This document shows, piece by piece, positions 16,930 to 25,701 of a DNA stretch of 64,000 bases; position 1 is the first letter of the stretch; each line of letters begins with the position of its first letter. This DNA is from WHSW01 sp963846565 (GTDB lineage Bacteria; Actinomycetota; Thermoleophilia; Solirubrobacterales; 70-9). The position numbers and the translations under genes were made by a program. The stretch covers positions 496,001 through 560,000 of the forward strand of contig CAWJWL010000003.1 in NCBI GenBank assembly GCA_963846565.1, in the 5' to 3' direction. The notes beneath the pieces were generated by a model. The model saw only the letters and a list, made by a program, of their open reading frames with translations, was not told where the DNA came from and did not search any database.

Positions 16930-18636
16930 TCAGGCGGACTCTTCGTACCCGTAGTACCCGTAGTAGCCCTGGTCGTCGGAATCCGCCTTGAGGCCGGTGA
17001 CGACGATCCCGGTCGGTCGCTTCGGCAGTCGGCCGAGCGCGTGCTTGACGGCGCGGGCTTCGTCCCGGGTCGAACGGGACACCCGTACGCAGACGAGGAT
17101 CGCGTCGACGAGTGGGATCAGCTCGAGGGGATCGACCGCAGCGAGCATCGGGCTCGAGTCGATGACCACGAGGTCGTACGCCTTACCGACCTTGTCGAGG
17201 AACTCGCGCAGCCGGTCGGTCGCGAGCAGCTCCGCGGGGGCCTCAGGCGGAACGCCCGCCGTGATGCAGACGAGGTGGCGGTCCAACCCAGCCGCGGCCG
17301 GATGGCCGAGGCCATTCGCCGGCTGCTCGACGGTCAGCGGCTCCGCCAGCGCCTGCTGGGAGCCGGAGACGGCGGACTCGCGTTCGCCGCCACCCTCGGG
17401 CGGAGCCTGGGTGCCGACCTCGGCCGGTTCGCCGCTCCCCCCGCCACCCGGCTGGGGTTGCTCGAGGGGCGCGTGCGCGGGCCCGGAGCCGTTCAATGAC
17501 AGGGCACGCAGCTGGAGGATCTCGCTCGGGGCCGCGCGGCCGGCAAGGTACTCGGCCAAGCCGGGCGAACGCTGAAGCCCGAGGCGATCCGCAAGCATCG
17601 GCCGGCGAAGGTCGCAGTCGACGAGCAGCGTCCGTTGTCCGACGGCCGCGGAGGCGGCGGCGAGCGAGGCCGCAACGGTCGACTTGCCCTCCTCGGCGAG
17701 GCCGCTGGTGACGAGGACGGTGCGCAACGGCTCGTCAGTTTCGAAGAACGACAGGTTGGTGCGCAGGACGCGGATCGACTCGAGGTCCTGGGGGCTCATC
17801 GGCTGCAGGCCGCCCGCTTGACCGACGGATCCAAACGCCTTCGTCCCGATCCGCCCGAGCACGGGTAGGCCAAGTTCGTCGTGGGCCTCCCTGGAGCTGC
17901 GGATCTTGCGGTCGAGGATGTCGCGCATGAATGCGGCGAGGAGCCCGAAAGCGAGCCCGGCGATCAATCCGAGGACCGTGTTGCGGACCGGGCGCGGCGA
18001 CGTCGGCGTGGAGGGCGTTTCCGCCCGTTCGATGATCTCGGCAGCGTTGGCGATCTCCCGCACGGCCTGAAGCTGGGCGATCTGCTGGAGCACGAACTGC
18101 CGCTGAAGCGAACCCTTCTTCGTCCCGTCGAGCCGCTCTTCGAGACCCGCGAGGGCTGAGTCGAGCCGCTTCTTCTCATCCCGAGACGCGCGTTCCACCG
18201 CGGCTTCGGCGACGGCGTTCGCGAGTCGCGCGGCGAAGGCGGCCTCGCCCCACGCCGCCGTGACCACGACGAGGTTGGTCTGCACGCCGACGTCGGCCGA
18301 CACCTCGGCGCTCAGCGTACCGGGCGAGATGTCCGTCTGGAGGATTACCGCCGCTCTCTGAGCGATGGCGTCACTCGTCATCAGCTGCGCATTACGTGCC
18401 GCTCGCTCGGTCGGCAGGATCTCCGGCAGCCCCGAGCCCCCGAGAAGAGGTAGGTCCGACGTCACGTCGCGGAATGCGATCGACGCGCTCGCCTCGTATT
18501 TGCTCTCCTGCGAAAGCGAGAGGCCGAGGCCGGCAAGGCCGAAGGCAAGCGTCACCGCGATGATGAGCAGGCGGCGTCGCCGGAGCAACCCGAGGTAGTC
18601 CCGGAGCGTCGCGTATCGCGGATGGTCGTCGTGCAC
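16930..18636 (-). CDS. Wzc-like chain-length determinant and tyrosine autokinase
   Basis: A 568-residue protein. Residues 1-240 form the Wzz part: a membrane segment at ~22-42, an extracytoplasmic stretch with helical segments at ~150-205, and a second membrane segment at ~220-238. The kinase follows: Walker A TSGLAEEGKST (~310-320), Walker A' LLVDCDLRRP (~337-346) and Walker B LVVIDSSP (~500). A Gly/Pro-rich insert of about 90 residues separates A' from B. The C-terminal tail has a tyrosine cluster (YYGYYGYEE), the usual autophosphorylation site. It should control polymer length and export. No partner phosphatase gene is recognised nearby. GTG start. Confidence 0.9.
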   Translation of the reverse strand: MHDDHPRYATLRDYLGLLRRRRLLIIAVTLAFGLAGLGLSLSQESKYEASASIAFRDVTSDLPLLGGSGLPEILPTERAARNAQLMTSDAIAQRAAVILQTDISPGTLSAEVSADVGVQTNLVVVTAAWGEAAFAARLANAVAEAAVERASRDEKKRLDSALAGLEERLDGTKKGSLQRQFVLQQIAQLQAVREIANAAEIIERAETPSTPTSPRPVRNTVLGLIAGLAFGLLAAFMRDILDRKIRSSREAHDELGLPVLGRIGTKAFGSVGQAGGLQPMSPQDLESIRVLRTNLSFFETDEPLRTVLVTSGLAEEGKSTVAASLAAASAAVGQRTLLVDCDLRRPMLADRLGLQRSPGLAEYLAGRAAPSEILQLRALSLNGSGPAHAPLEQPQPGGGGSGEPAEVGTQAPPEGGGERESAVSGSQQALAEPLTVEQPANGLGHPAAAGLDRHLVCITAGVPPEAPAELLATDRLREFLDKVGKAYDLVVIDSSPMLAAVDPLELIPLVDAILVCVRVSRSTRDEARAVKHALGRLPKRPTGIVVTGLKADSDDQGYYGYYGYEESA

Positions 18637-18751
18637 GGTCAGCTAGTGGTCAGTCGGGTGGTCGAAGTCGGCTTTGACGGCGCCCGGAAAGGCCGAGTCC
18701 CTCGTGCCCGCGCCTCGGGGCTGCAGTTTGGCACAGGCCCGAGCGGTCGAG

Positions 18752-20899
18752 TCACTTGGGCAGAGCGAGGATCCGATCCTGGAGGCCCTCTCCGTACGGA
18801 CCCGAGAACGCCGCGGCGCCCGGAGCGAGCGCTCGCGACATCCCGAGCGCGAGCAGGGCTCCCCGACGCGCGGACACGTCCTCGAACATCTCGGCGAGTA
18901 TGAGCCAGCGGCGGTAGGCGACCGGCTCGCGGCGCACTGCCTCGACCTGCGCGAGCACGGCGGCGCCCGGGTCGCCCGAAGACGCCTCGATCAGGGCGAG
19001 CTCCTCGCGCGGCGAGGCTGCCCAGGGCGCCGCGCTGATCCCGTCGTCGATCCGCGCCCTGGCGAGCTCGTAGAGCCCGGCGACGCGCGCGCTCTCCGCG
19101 CCGCGCGTGCGCTCGGCGCTCACGAGACCGGGGACCTGGACGGCCATCGCGACGAACGCAACTCCGAAGATCGCGAGCGCACCCGGGGACCGCCGGAACG
19201 TTGGTTGCGGGCCGCGCGCGGAGCCCTGCCTCCCGTCCGCTGCAGTCGTCCCCTTCGGCATCGCCCATTCCGGCTTCGTCCCCTCCGGCTTCGTCCCCTT
19301 CGCACTCGCGCCCTTGCGAATCCGGCGCGCCCCGGCACCACCGGCGGAGACCGCGCAGGCGAGCGCGAGCACTGTGACCGCGGTCGACTCCCAGAGCCAG
19401 TCGACGGCGGCGAAGCTTGCGAACACCGCCACCGCGGCGGGCATCGCGACCGCCTCCGGGGTCACCTGTCCCTGGCGAAGCGGAACGGCCGCAAGCCAAA
19501 GCGCCCCGACGACGAGCGCGAGGATGGCGAGGAGGCCCGGCAGCCCGAGCTCCGCGGCCATCTCCAGGTAGAGGGAGTGGGCGTCACGCACCGTCTCGGG
19601 CGCGGCGCCGGAGCGCGACCACGAGAACTCGTAGGTTCCGGCGCCGACCCCCTGGACCGGCCGCTCGGCCGCCGCCTCGAGAGCCTCGCCCCAGTAGAGC
19701 GACCTGCTCCCGTCGAAGGTCACGAACCGCGCGCTCGTTGCGCCATAGGGTGCCGCGACCTCATCGCCCGGCTCGACCACGACGTACGCGACCGGCGCGA
19801 GCACGGCGAACAGAGCCACCGCGGCGACCAGGGTCCGGACCGACCGCTCCCGCCCGGAGCGGCGGATCGCGGCGCCCCGGAGGCGGGCGGTCAACCGCGC
19901 CGCGAAGAAGGCGGCCGCGGTGGCCGCGATCAGCGCCAGCAGAACCCACCCGGCGCCGGCGCTTCCCGTTCCGTTGTCGATCTCCGGCTGGCCGCTGATG
20001 ACCGCTGCCAAAGCGACGCTGAGCGTGACCGCGATGGCTGCCTGGGCAAGGGCGCGCCGCCGGTTGCGGCTCAGGACGACGACCGCGGCAATCCCGATCG
20101 CGGCACTCACAAGGCCGCCCCGGGAGAAGGTGAGATAGAGAACGGCGCCGATCATCGGGGTCGCCGCCAGCGCCGCCGAGCGCCGAATGTCATGCCTCGT
20201 GTTCGCCGCCCACGAGAGCGTGATCGCCCCGGCCATCGCGGCCCATGCCGCGAGCGCGTTCCAGTACTCGAACGGATAGGACAGCCGACCACCGCCGATC
20301 TCGGAGGCTATGTCCGGAAGCTCGAACAGGGAGAGGCGAGCGAGCATCGCCAGGGCGCAGATTGCGACCGCCGCGAAGGTGAGCCCGAGCACCGCCGACT
20401 GCCAGCTACGCCGGTCGATCGTCAACAGGCCGAGGGCGAGGACGCCCCCGTAGCCGGTCAGCCTGGCGACCTCCTCGACGGTCCGCTCGAGGCTCTCGGT
20501 CCAGAGCAAGCTCAACGTGGTCAACGCCAGTAGCGCGACGAAGCCGGCGACCAGCCATCGGGCCGACAGCGCGGGGCGCACGCGGGGGAGCACGCCCGCA
20601 ACCGCGCCGAGGACGACCAGCGCCCAGATCACGAGCGCGAACTCATGGCGCGCAATGAGGTCAGCCGCCCCGCCCCAGAATGCCGGAACCGTGACGATCG
20701 CCGCGGCCCCGAAAGCCACCGGCACCGAGATCTCAGCGGGACGCGAGTTCCTCGATCCGTCGCGCGGACGCTCCACGCGCGGGTCCGCATCAGCGGGGGC
20801 ACCGGCGTCCGGCCGGTTGGGCCTTGATCGGTCCGTGACGCGAGCCGGCTTGGGGCCGGAGCGGTCCGAGGGCGAGCCTGGACGAGTCGAGCGGGCCAT
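18752..20899 (-). CDS. O-antigen ligase/polymerase family protein with large C-terminal extension
   Basis: About 715 residues. A polar, Arg/Pro-rich N-terminus of ~55 residues is followed by many membrane segments and the Wzy_C loop: SRSLYWGEALEAAAERPVQG, VGAGTYEFSW and DAHSLYLEMAAELGLPG. After ~residue 540 comes a Lys/Pro low-complexity stretch (KGTKPEGTKPE), another membrane segment and a helical TPR-like tail. It is a probable glycan polymerase or ligase acting outside the membrane. The ATG at 20899 is preferred to the GTG one codon earlier. It lies upstream of the tyrosine kinase with 115 bp between. Confidence 0.83.
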   Translation of the reverse strand: MARSTRPGSPSDRSGPKPARVTDRSRPNRPDAGAPADADPRVERPRDGSRNSRPAEISVPVAFGAAAIVTVPAFWGGAADLIARHEFALVIWALVVLGAVAGVLPRVRPALSARWLVAGFVALLALTTLSLLWTESLERTVEEVARLTGYGGVLALGLLTIDRRSWQSAVLGLTFAAVAICALAMLARLSLFELPDIASEIGGGRLSYPFEYWNALAAWAAMAGAITLSWAANTRHDIRRSAALAATPMIGAVLYLTFSRGGLVSAAIGIAAVVVLSRNRRRALAQAAIAVTLSVALAAVISGQPEIDNGTGSAGAGWVLLALIAATAAAFFAARLTARLRGAAIRRSGRERSVRTLVAAVALFAVLAPVAYVVVEPGDEVAAPYGATSARFVTFDGSRSLYWGEALEAAAERPVQGVGAGTYEFSWSRSGAAPETVRDAHSLYLEMAAELGLPGLLAILALVVGALWLAAVPLRQGQVTPEAVAMPAAVAVFASFAAVDWLWESTAVTVLALACAVSAGGAGARRIRKGASAKGTKPEGTKPEWAMPKGTTAADGRQGSARGPQPTFRRSPGALAIFGVAFVAMAVQVPGLVSAERTRGAESARVAGLYELARARIDDGISAAPWAASPREELALIEASSGDPGAAVLAQVEAVRREPVAYRRWLILAEMFEDVSARRGALLALGMSRALAPGAAAFSGPYGEGLQDRILALPK

Positions 20900-21013
20900 C
20901 ACGCTGATCGGCCGGAAGCGTAGAGCGGTAGTCGCGGCGCGGAAGCAGCGTCAATACTGTGATCGGGGACGTTCAGGGCGCACGGTCCTCGCGCGCGACG
21001 CCGCGATCACGGT

Positions 21014-21019
21014 TATAGT
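21014..21019 (+). promoter_or_regulatory. Possible -10 element of the LPFTG protein gene
   Basis: TATAGT, extended as TTATAGTGTG, in an otherwise GC-rich 160-bp divergent gap. No convincing -35 box lies at normal spacing. If used, transcription would begin near 21026, downstream of the GTG at 21020, which favours the ATG at 21065 as the start of the following gene. Confidence 0.3.
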
Positions 21020-21064
21020 GTGCGCACGCTGGAGATGGGCGGGAAACGGACGTGTCGACACGGA

Positions 21065-21526
21065 ATGGGATCTTTGAGCTCTGACGGAATCAACTTTCGC
21101 CGCATGGTCGCTCCGGCGGTCGCGTTCGCCGCCGTCCTCGCGGCACTCGTCGTCTTCACGCCCGGCGCATCCGCCCAGGGGTCGCTCTGCGACGAATACC
21201 CGGGCCTGCCGCAATGCGACGGTGGCGAGGGCCCCGATGACGGGGGCGGCGAGGGCCCCGATGACGGGGGCGACGGCCAGAACCCCGATGACGGCCAGAA
21301 CCCCGATGACGGGGGCGGCGCGGGTCCAGACGACGGCTCCGGCCTCGGCCCAACCGCGGGCGCCGGTGGCCCGACCGGCTCGGTCGGCGGTGGCGACCTT
21401 CCGTTCACCGGCTATCCGCTCACTCCCCTGATCATCCTCATCCTCATCCTGATCGCGGTCGGGCTCGCGATCCGCATCCACCTCGCGGTTCGAGCGCGCC
21501 TCAGCTCGCGCGCCGCGGGCGCCTAG
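21065..21526 (+). CDS. Small secreted protein with LPFTG sortase-type anchor
   Basis: About 153 residues. A signal peptide (VAFAAVLAALVVFTPGASA) leads to a short Cys-containing segment (LCDEYPGLPQC), then acidic repeats of the form GPDDGG / QNPDDG, and at the C-terminus LPFTG, a hydrophobic segment (LIILILILIAVGLAI) and a basic tail (RIHLAVRARL). This is the arrangement of sortase substrates. No sortase gene lies in the window. The 15-base tandem units encoding the repeats are visible at 21225-21320. The ATG at 21065 is chosen over the GTG at 21020. Confidence 0.65.
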   Translation: MGSLSSDGINFRRMVAPAVAFAAVLAALVVFTPGASAQGSLCDEYPGLPQCDGGEGPDDGGGEGPDDGGDGQNPDDGQNPDDGGGAGPDDGSGLGPTAGAGGPTGSVGGGDLPFTGYPLTPLIILILILIAVGLAIRIHLAVRARLSSRAAGA

Positions 21527-21602
21527 GCCTAGCGCCGGACTCGAGACGTCGGTCGCCGGTGGGTGAGCGGCCTCGCGCTGGCCGGGATAGCCTCGTGAAC
21601 CT

Positions 21603-22367
21603 GTGAACGAAGAGCTCCAGCGTGACTATCCGCAGGAGGCGTTCGAAGACTGGGAGGCGTTCGAGCGCGCGAACCGCTTCTGGTTTCGAGCCCGCGAAAG
21701 GGTCATCGACTGGGCGATCACGCGTTGGTTCGGCGATGCCCGAACGATGCTCGAAGCCGGATGCGGGGCCGGCTCGGTACTCGAGTATCTCGCAACCAGC
21801 CGGCCGGACCTGGAGCTGGTTGGCACGGACACCTCTCCTCGAGCGCTCGCGCTCACTGAAGCCCGAGTACCGAAAGCGCGGACCGCGATCGCGGACATTC
21901 GTGACCTGCCCTTCGAGGCCGAGTTCGACCTCGCGGGGGCGTTCGACGTGATCGAGCACCTCGACGACGACGTCGGCGCACTCGCCGGTCTCTCGGCCGC
22001 GGTCCGCCCCGGGGGCGGCGTGATCGTCACGGTTCCCCAGCATCCGTGGCTGTGGAGCGCTTTCGACGAGTACGCCGGCCACAAGCGACGCTACCGCCGC
22101 CGCGAGCTGCGCGAGCGGATCGCCGCCGCGGGCCTCCAGCTCGTCCACTCGACCTCCTTCGTCCTCGCGCCGCTGCCGGCGATGGCGCTCGCACGCGCCA
22201 GGACGCGTGGGGGCGAGGACTACGACCCGGTGGCCGAGGGCTCCTCGCCGCCGCCCATGGCCGGGCTTCTCGACCGCGTGCTCGCCGGCGAGGCGACGAT
22301 CATCAGGCGCGGGGTCTCGCTGCCCGCCGGAGGGTCGCTGCTCGCGGTCGCGCGGAAACCCGGCTGA
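21603..22367 (+). CDS. Class I SAM-dependent methyltransferase
   Basis: A 254-residue Methyltransf_12/23-like protein: MLEAGCGAGSVLEYL (motif I), LVGTDTS (end of strand 2), AGAFDVIEHLDDD (motif II), then GGGVIVTVPQHPWLWSAFDE. The last segment is typical of methyltransferases in polysaccharide loci. GTG start. It lies between the LPFTG protein and the initiating sugar transferase on the same strand. Target unknown; a lipid-linked sugar is plausible. Confidence 0.82.
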   Translation: MNEELQRDYPQEAFEDWEAFERANRFWFRARERVIDWAITRWFGDARTMLEAGCGAGSVLEYLATSRPDLELVGTDTSPRALALTEARVPKARTAIADIRDLPFEAEFDLAGAFDVIEHLDDDVGALAGLSAAVRPGGGVIVTVPQHPWLWSAFDEYAGHKRRYRRRELRERIAAAGLQLVHSTSFVLAPLPAMALARARTRGGEDYDPVAEGSSPPPMAGLLDRVLAGEATIIRRGVSLPAGGSLLAVARKPG

Positions 22368-22485
22368 GGACCGCAAAAGCGCAGCACCCACGCTCGGCGA
22401 TGCCTTGACCCGAGATTTCACCTAGTGTTGGTCGCCCAGCCAAACCCGGCTAGGGTCACGGGAAGAAGGGGCCGCAGAGAGGGCC

Positions 22486-24000
22486 GTGGAGGCGAATACC
22501 GAATTGGAACGCGTCGGTTCGGCGACCGCTAGGGAGCCGGCTGCCGTGCGCGGCATGGCGTCGGGCACGTCCGGGGACGAGGCGGGCGCAGATCCGGGCG
22601 CGCTGTCCGAAGCCGCGCTGACTCGGATCCGCGCCCGGATCATCCAGCGCGACAGCACCTCTCGCCGACTGCTTGCTCTCGCCGATTGCTTCGCCGTCGC
22701 GGTTTCGCTGACGGTCGCCGCGATGATCGTCGACTCCCAGGCTCTCGGATGGGCGACCCTGGGCGCACCGATCTTCGTCGTCCTCGTCGCGAAGACGATC
22801 GGCCTGTACGACCGCGACGAGCACCTCCTTCACAAGACGACCCTTGACGAGTTCCCGACGCTGTTCGCGCTGGCGACGACGAGCGCGCTGATCTTCTATC
22901 TCGCCGGCGGACTTCTCGTCTCCGAGGAGCCATCGCGTGAGCAGACCGCCCTCTTCTGGGGCCTGATGTTGGTGCTCCTGATCTTCTTCCGCTCCGTCGC
23001 TCGCGGTCTCAGTCGCACCGTGAGCGCTGACGAGCGATGCCTGTTCGTCGGCGACGCGGAGCATGCCGAGGAGTTCAGGCAGAAGCTCGCGACGAGCCCG
23101 CTCGTCGACGCGACCCTCGTCGGCTGGATCCCTGTCACCGACGCCATCGACGCAGGAAATGGTGATCGGGTGCACCTCTTCAACCGGATCCAGGCGGTGG
23201 TTCAGGAGCGACAGGTTGAGCGGGTCATCCTCGGGCCCGAGCCCGGCGGCTCGGAAGAGCTCCTCGACTCGATCCGAAAGATCAAGGGATTCGGCGTCAA
23301 GGTGAGCGTCCTTCCCGATGCGGCGCGGGTCGTGAACTCGTCGGTCGAGCTCGACCGGCTCAACGGCATCAGCCTGCTCGGTGTGCGGCGGTTCGAGATC
23401 ACCAACTCGTCGCGCTATCTGAAGCGTGGCTTCGATCTGCTCGGCTCGAGCATCGCGATCGTGATCACATTCCCCCTGCTCGCGCTGACGGCGATCGCGG
23501 TCAAGCTCGACTCCGCCGGGCCCGTGCTCTTCGCACAACGGCGCGCGGGAAGACACGGGAAGCCGTTCAACATGCTCAAGTTCCGCTCCATGGTCGACGG
23601 CGCGGACGAGCTCAAGGACGAGCTCCGTCATCTGAATGAGGGAGAGGGCGTTTTCAAGATCCCCAACGATCCTCGGATCACCCGCGTCGGTCGCCTGATC
23701 CGGGCGCTCCACATCGACGAGCTGCCTCAGCTGATCAACGTTCTCCGCGGCGACATGAGTCTCGTCGGCCCGCGACCGCTGCCACTCGACGAGGATCTGC
23801 GGATCGAGGGATGGCATCGCCGGCGGCTCGACCTGCGCCCGGGGATCACCGGCGCCTGGCAGGTGCTCGGTTCCTCGCGGATCCCGGTCCGCGAGATGGT
23901 GCGGCTCGACTACCAGTACGTCGCGGACTGGTCGCTCTGGAACGACGTCCGCATCCTCCTTCTGACCGTCAGCCACATCGCTCGCCGCCGCGGCCAGTAA
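22486..24000 (+). CDS. Polyprenyl-phosphate sugar phosphotransferase (WbaP/WcaJ-like initiating enzyme)
   Basis: A 504-residue membrane enzyme that moves a hexose-1-phosphate from a nucleotide sugar to undecaprenyl phosphate, the first step of polysaccharide assembly. Layout: ~60 polar residues, four predicted membrane helices (~65-175), a CoA-binding-like cytosolic domain, then the catalytic sugar-transferase domain with KRGFDLLGSS, QRRAGRHGKPFNMLKFRSM, IDELPQLINVLRGDMSLVGPRP and RPGITGAWQV. GTG start. It ends 15 bp from the convergent argS. This gene makes it likely that the left 24 kb is one functional locus. Confidence 0.92.
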   Translation: MEANTELERVGSATAREPAAVRGMASGTSGDEAGADPGALSEAALTRIRARIIQRDSTSRRLLALADCFAVAVSLTVAAMIVDSQALGWATLGAPIFVVLVAKTIGLYDRDEHLLHKTTLDEFPTLFALATTSALIFYLAGGLLVSEEPSREQTALFWGLMLVLLIFFRSVARGLSRTVSADERCLFVGDAEHAEEFRQKLATSPLVDATLVGWIPVTDAIDAGNGDRVHLFNRIQAVVQERQVERVILGPEPGGSEELLDSIRKIKGFGVKVSVLPDAARVVNSSVELDRLNGISLLGVRRFEITNSSRYLKRGFDLLGSSIAIVITFPLLALTAIAVKLDSAGPVLFAQRRAGRHGKPFNMLKFRSMVDGADELKDELRHLNEGEGVFKIPNDPRITRVGRLIRALHIDELPQLINVLRGDMSLVGPRPLPLDEDLRIEGWHRRRLDLRPGITGAWQVLGSSRIPVREMVRLDYQYVADWSLWNDVRILLLTVSHIARRRGQ

Positions 24001-24015
24001 CGGCGCCGTCGCCGG

Positions 24016-25653
24016 CTACATCGATTCGGGCGCACTCACTCCGAGAAGGTCGAGGGTCGTCGCGATGGTCCGCATGGTCGCTCGGCAGAGCGCGATTCTT
24101 GCCGCCTCGAGCTCGGGAGGATCGGCCCCGACGACCCGGCAGTCCCGGTAGAAAGCGTGGAAGTCGGCGGCCGTCGCACTCGCGTATGTGCAGAGCCGGT
24201 GAGGTGCGGAACGCTCAGCCGCCTCCCCCACCTCGCGCGGTAACTCGATGAGCCGGCGGACGAGCGCACGCTCAGCCGGCTCACACGGAGCCTCGGCGAG
24301 AGCCGCTCCTTCAAGGGAATCCGCGCCCTCGGCTTCGGCCTTACGCAGGATGCTCGCGATCCGCGCATGGGCGTACTGGACGTAGTACACCGGGTTGTCC
24401 TGCGACTCCGACCGCGCCAGATCCAGGTCCAGATCGAAGGAGGTGTCGTTGCTGCGCTGAACCATGAACCAGCGTGCGGCATCGATCCCGATGTCATCGA
24501 TCAGCTCGTCGAGACCGACGAACTCCCCCTTGCGCTTCGACATCCGGGCTCGCTGGCCGCCTTCGACGACGCTGACCATCTGCATGATCGGCGCCTCGTA
24601 GAGCTCCGGGTCGTGCCCGAGCGCCGCGAGCGCCGCGTGCATCCTTGGGATGTAGCCGTGATGGTCGGCGCCCAGTGGGGTCACCAGGCGCCCAAAACCG
24701 CGCTCGATCTTGTCCCGGTGGTACGCGATGTCCTTGGCGAAGTAGGTCGGCTCGCCATCGCTGCGCAACAGAACGCGGTCCTTGTCATCGCCGAAGGTCG
24801 TCGTCCGCAGCCAGACAGCTCCATCGCTGTCGTACACGTGTCCGCGCTCGCGAAGGTTGTCAACTGCGGCCGCCACGGCGCCGGCAGCCAGCAGCGTGCG
24901 CTCCGAGTACCACGTGTCGAAGCGCACCCCGTATCGCGTCAGGGTTGTTTCGATGCGCTCGCGCATGCGCCCGATGGCCTGTTCTTCGAGCTTCGCGAGG
25001 TCATCGGCGCTCGCACCCGCCTGCACCAGCTCCCGAGCCAGCTCGGAGACGTACTCGCCGCCGTACCCGCCCTCGGGCGGTTCCTCGCCGCGCATCCGCG
25101 CCGCCAGCGACTCGGCGAACGAGCGTGCCTGCGCGCCAGAGTCGTTGAGGTAGTACTCGCGCTCGACCTGATCACCGAAGAATGTGAGCACACGGGCGAC
25201 CGAGTCTCCGAATGCCGCCCCCCTCCCGGCGGCGGCCGTGAGCGGCCCGGTCGGGTTCGCCGAGACGAACTCGGTCAGCACCCGAACCGGGGCCGTGGCG
25301 GTACCGGCGCCGAAGCGCTCACCGGCGGCGAGGACGCGAGCCGTGGCCTCGCGATGCCATCGGTCGGTGAGGAAGACGTTGAGAAAGCCAGGGCCGGCGA
25401 CTTCGACCCGTTCGACCCCGGCGATGCGCTCGGCGAGCGCCGGGCGAAGTCGCTCGGCGAGCTCGCGCGGAGGCTCGCCAAGGGTCGGAGCCAGGAGCAT
25501 CGCGGCGTTCGTCGAGTAGTCGCCGAGATCCTGCCTCGGGGGCCGCTCGAGCGTCAGCCGAGTCGAGACGTCCGGGCCGCCGAGGGCCGCAACGGCGCTC
25601 TCGACCGCGCTTCTCAGCCCGGCTACCGGGTCTTCGATCCCATTCGTGGCCAC
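24016..25653 (-). CDS. argS: Arginyl-tRNA synthetase with altered HIGH motif
   Basis: A 545-residue class I synthetase charging tRNA-Arg. It has the N-terminal additional domain (~1-110), the catalytic fold with FVSANPTGPL, YYLNDSGAQ, YFAKDIAYH, LGADHHGYIPR and MSKRKGEFVGLDEL (the KMSKS region), and the helical anticodon domain ending LDLLGV. The HxGH residues expected after NPTGPL are replaced by TAAA (residues 139-142), confirmed in the DNA at 25216-25255. The rest is well conserved and the frame is intact, so activity is probable. GTG start. Lineage-specific loss of HIGH or a divergent paralog are both possible. Confidence 0.92.
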   Translation of the reverse strand: MATNGIEDPVAGLRSAVESAVAALGGPDVSTRLTLERPPRQDLGDYSTNAAMLLAPTLGEPPRELAERLRPALAERIAGVERVEVAGPGFLNVFLTDRWHREATARVLAAGERFGAGTATAPVRVLTEFVSANPTGPLTAAAGRGAAFGDSVARVLTFFGDQVEREYYLNDSGAQARSFAESLAARMRGEEPPEGGYGGEYVSELARELVQAGASADDLAKLEEQAIGRMRERIETTLTRYGVRFDTWYSERTLLAAGAVAAAVDNLRERGHVYDSDGAVWLRTTTFGDDKDRVLLRSDGEPTYFAKDIAYHRDKIERGFGRLVTPLGADHHGYIPRMHAALAALGHDPELYEAPIMQMVSVVEGGQRARMSKRKGEFVGLDELIDDIGIDAARWFMVQRSNDTSFDLDLDLARSESQDNPVYYVQYAHARIASILRKAEAEGADSLEGAALAEAPCEPAERALVRRLIELPREVGEAAERSAPHRLCTYASATAADFHAFYRDCRVVGADPPELEAARIALCRATMRTIATTLDLLGVSAPESM

Positions 25654-25701
25654 GCGCCGATACTACGAGGCCAGGCGTCTCTTGCACTACCCTGACGCCG
25701 C

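Noticed and set aside
19250..19320. Short tandem repeats (CCGGCTTCGTCCCC units) suspected as a CRISPR-like or regulatory array
   Set aside because: In frame they encode the KGTKPEGTKPE low-complexity linker of the polymerase; no spacer structure.
21225..21320. 15-base tandem repeats suspected as a satellite or CRISPR array
   Set aside because: They encode the GPDDGG/QNPDDG repeats of the LPFTG protein in one frame; no unique spacers.
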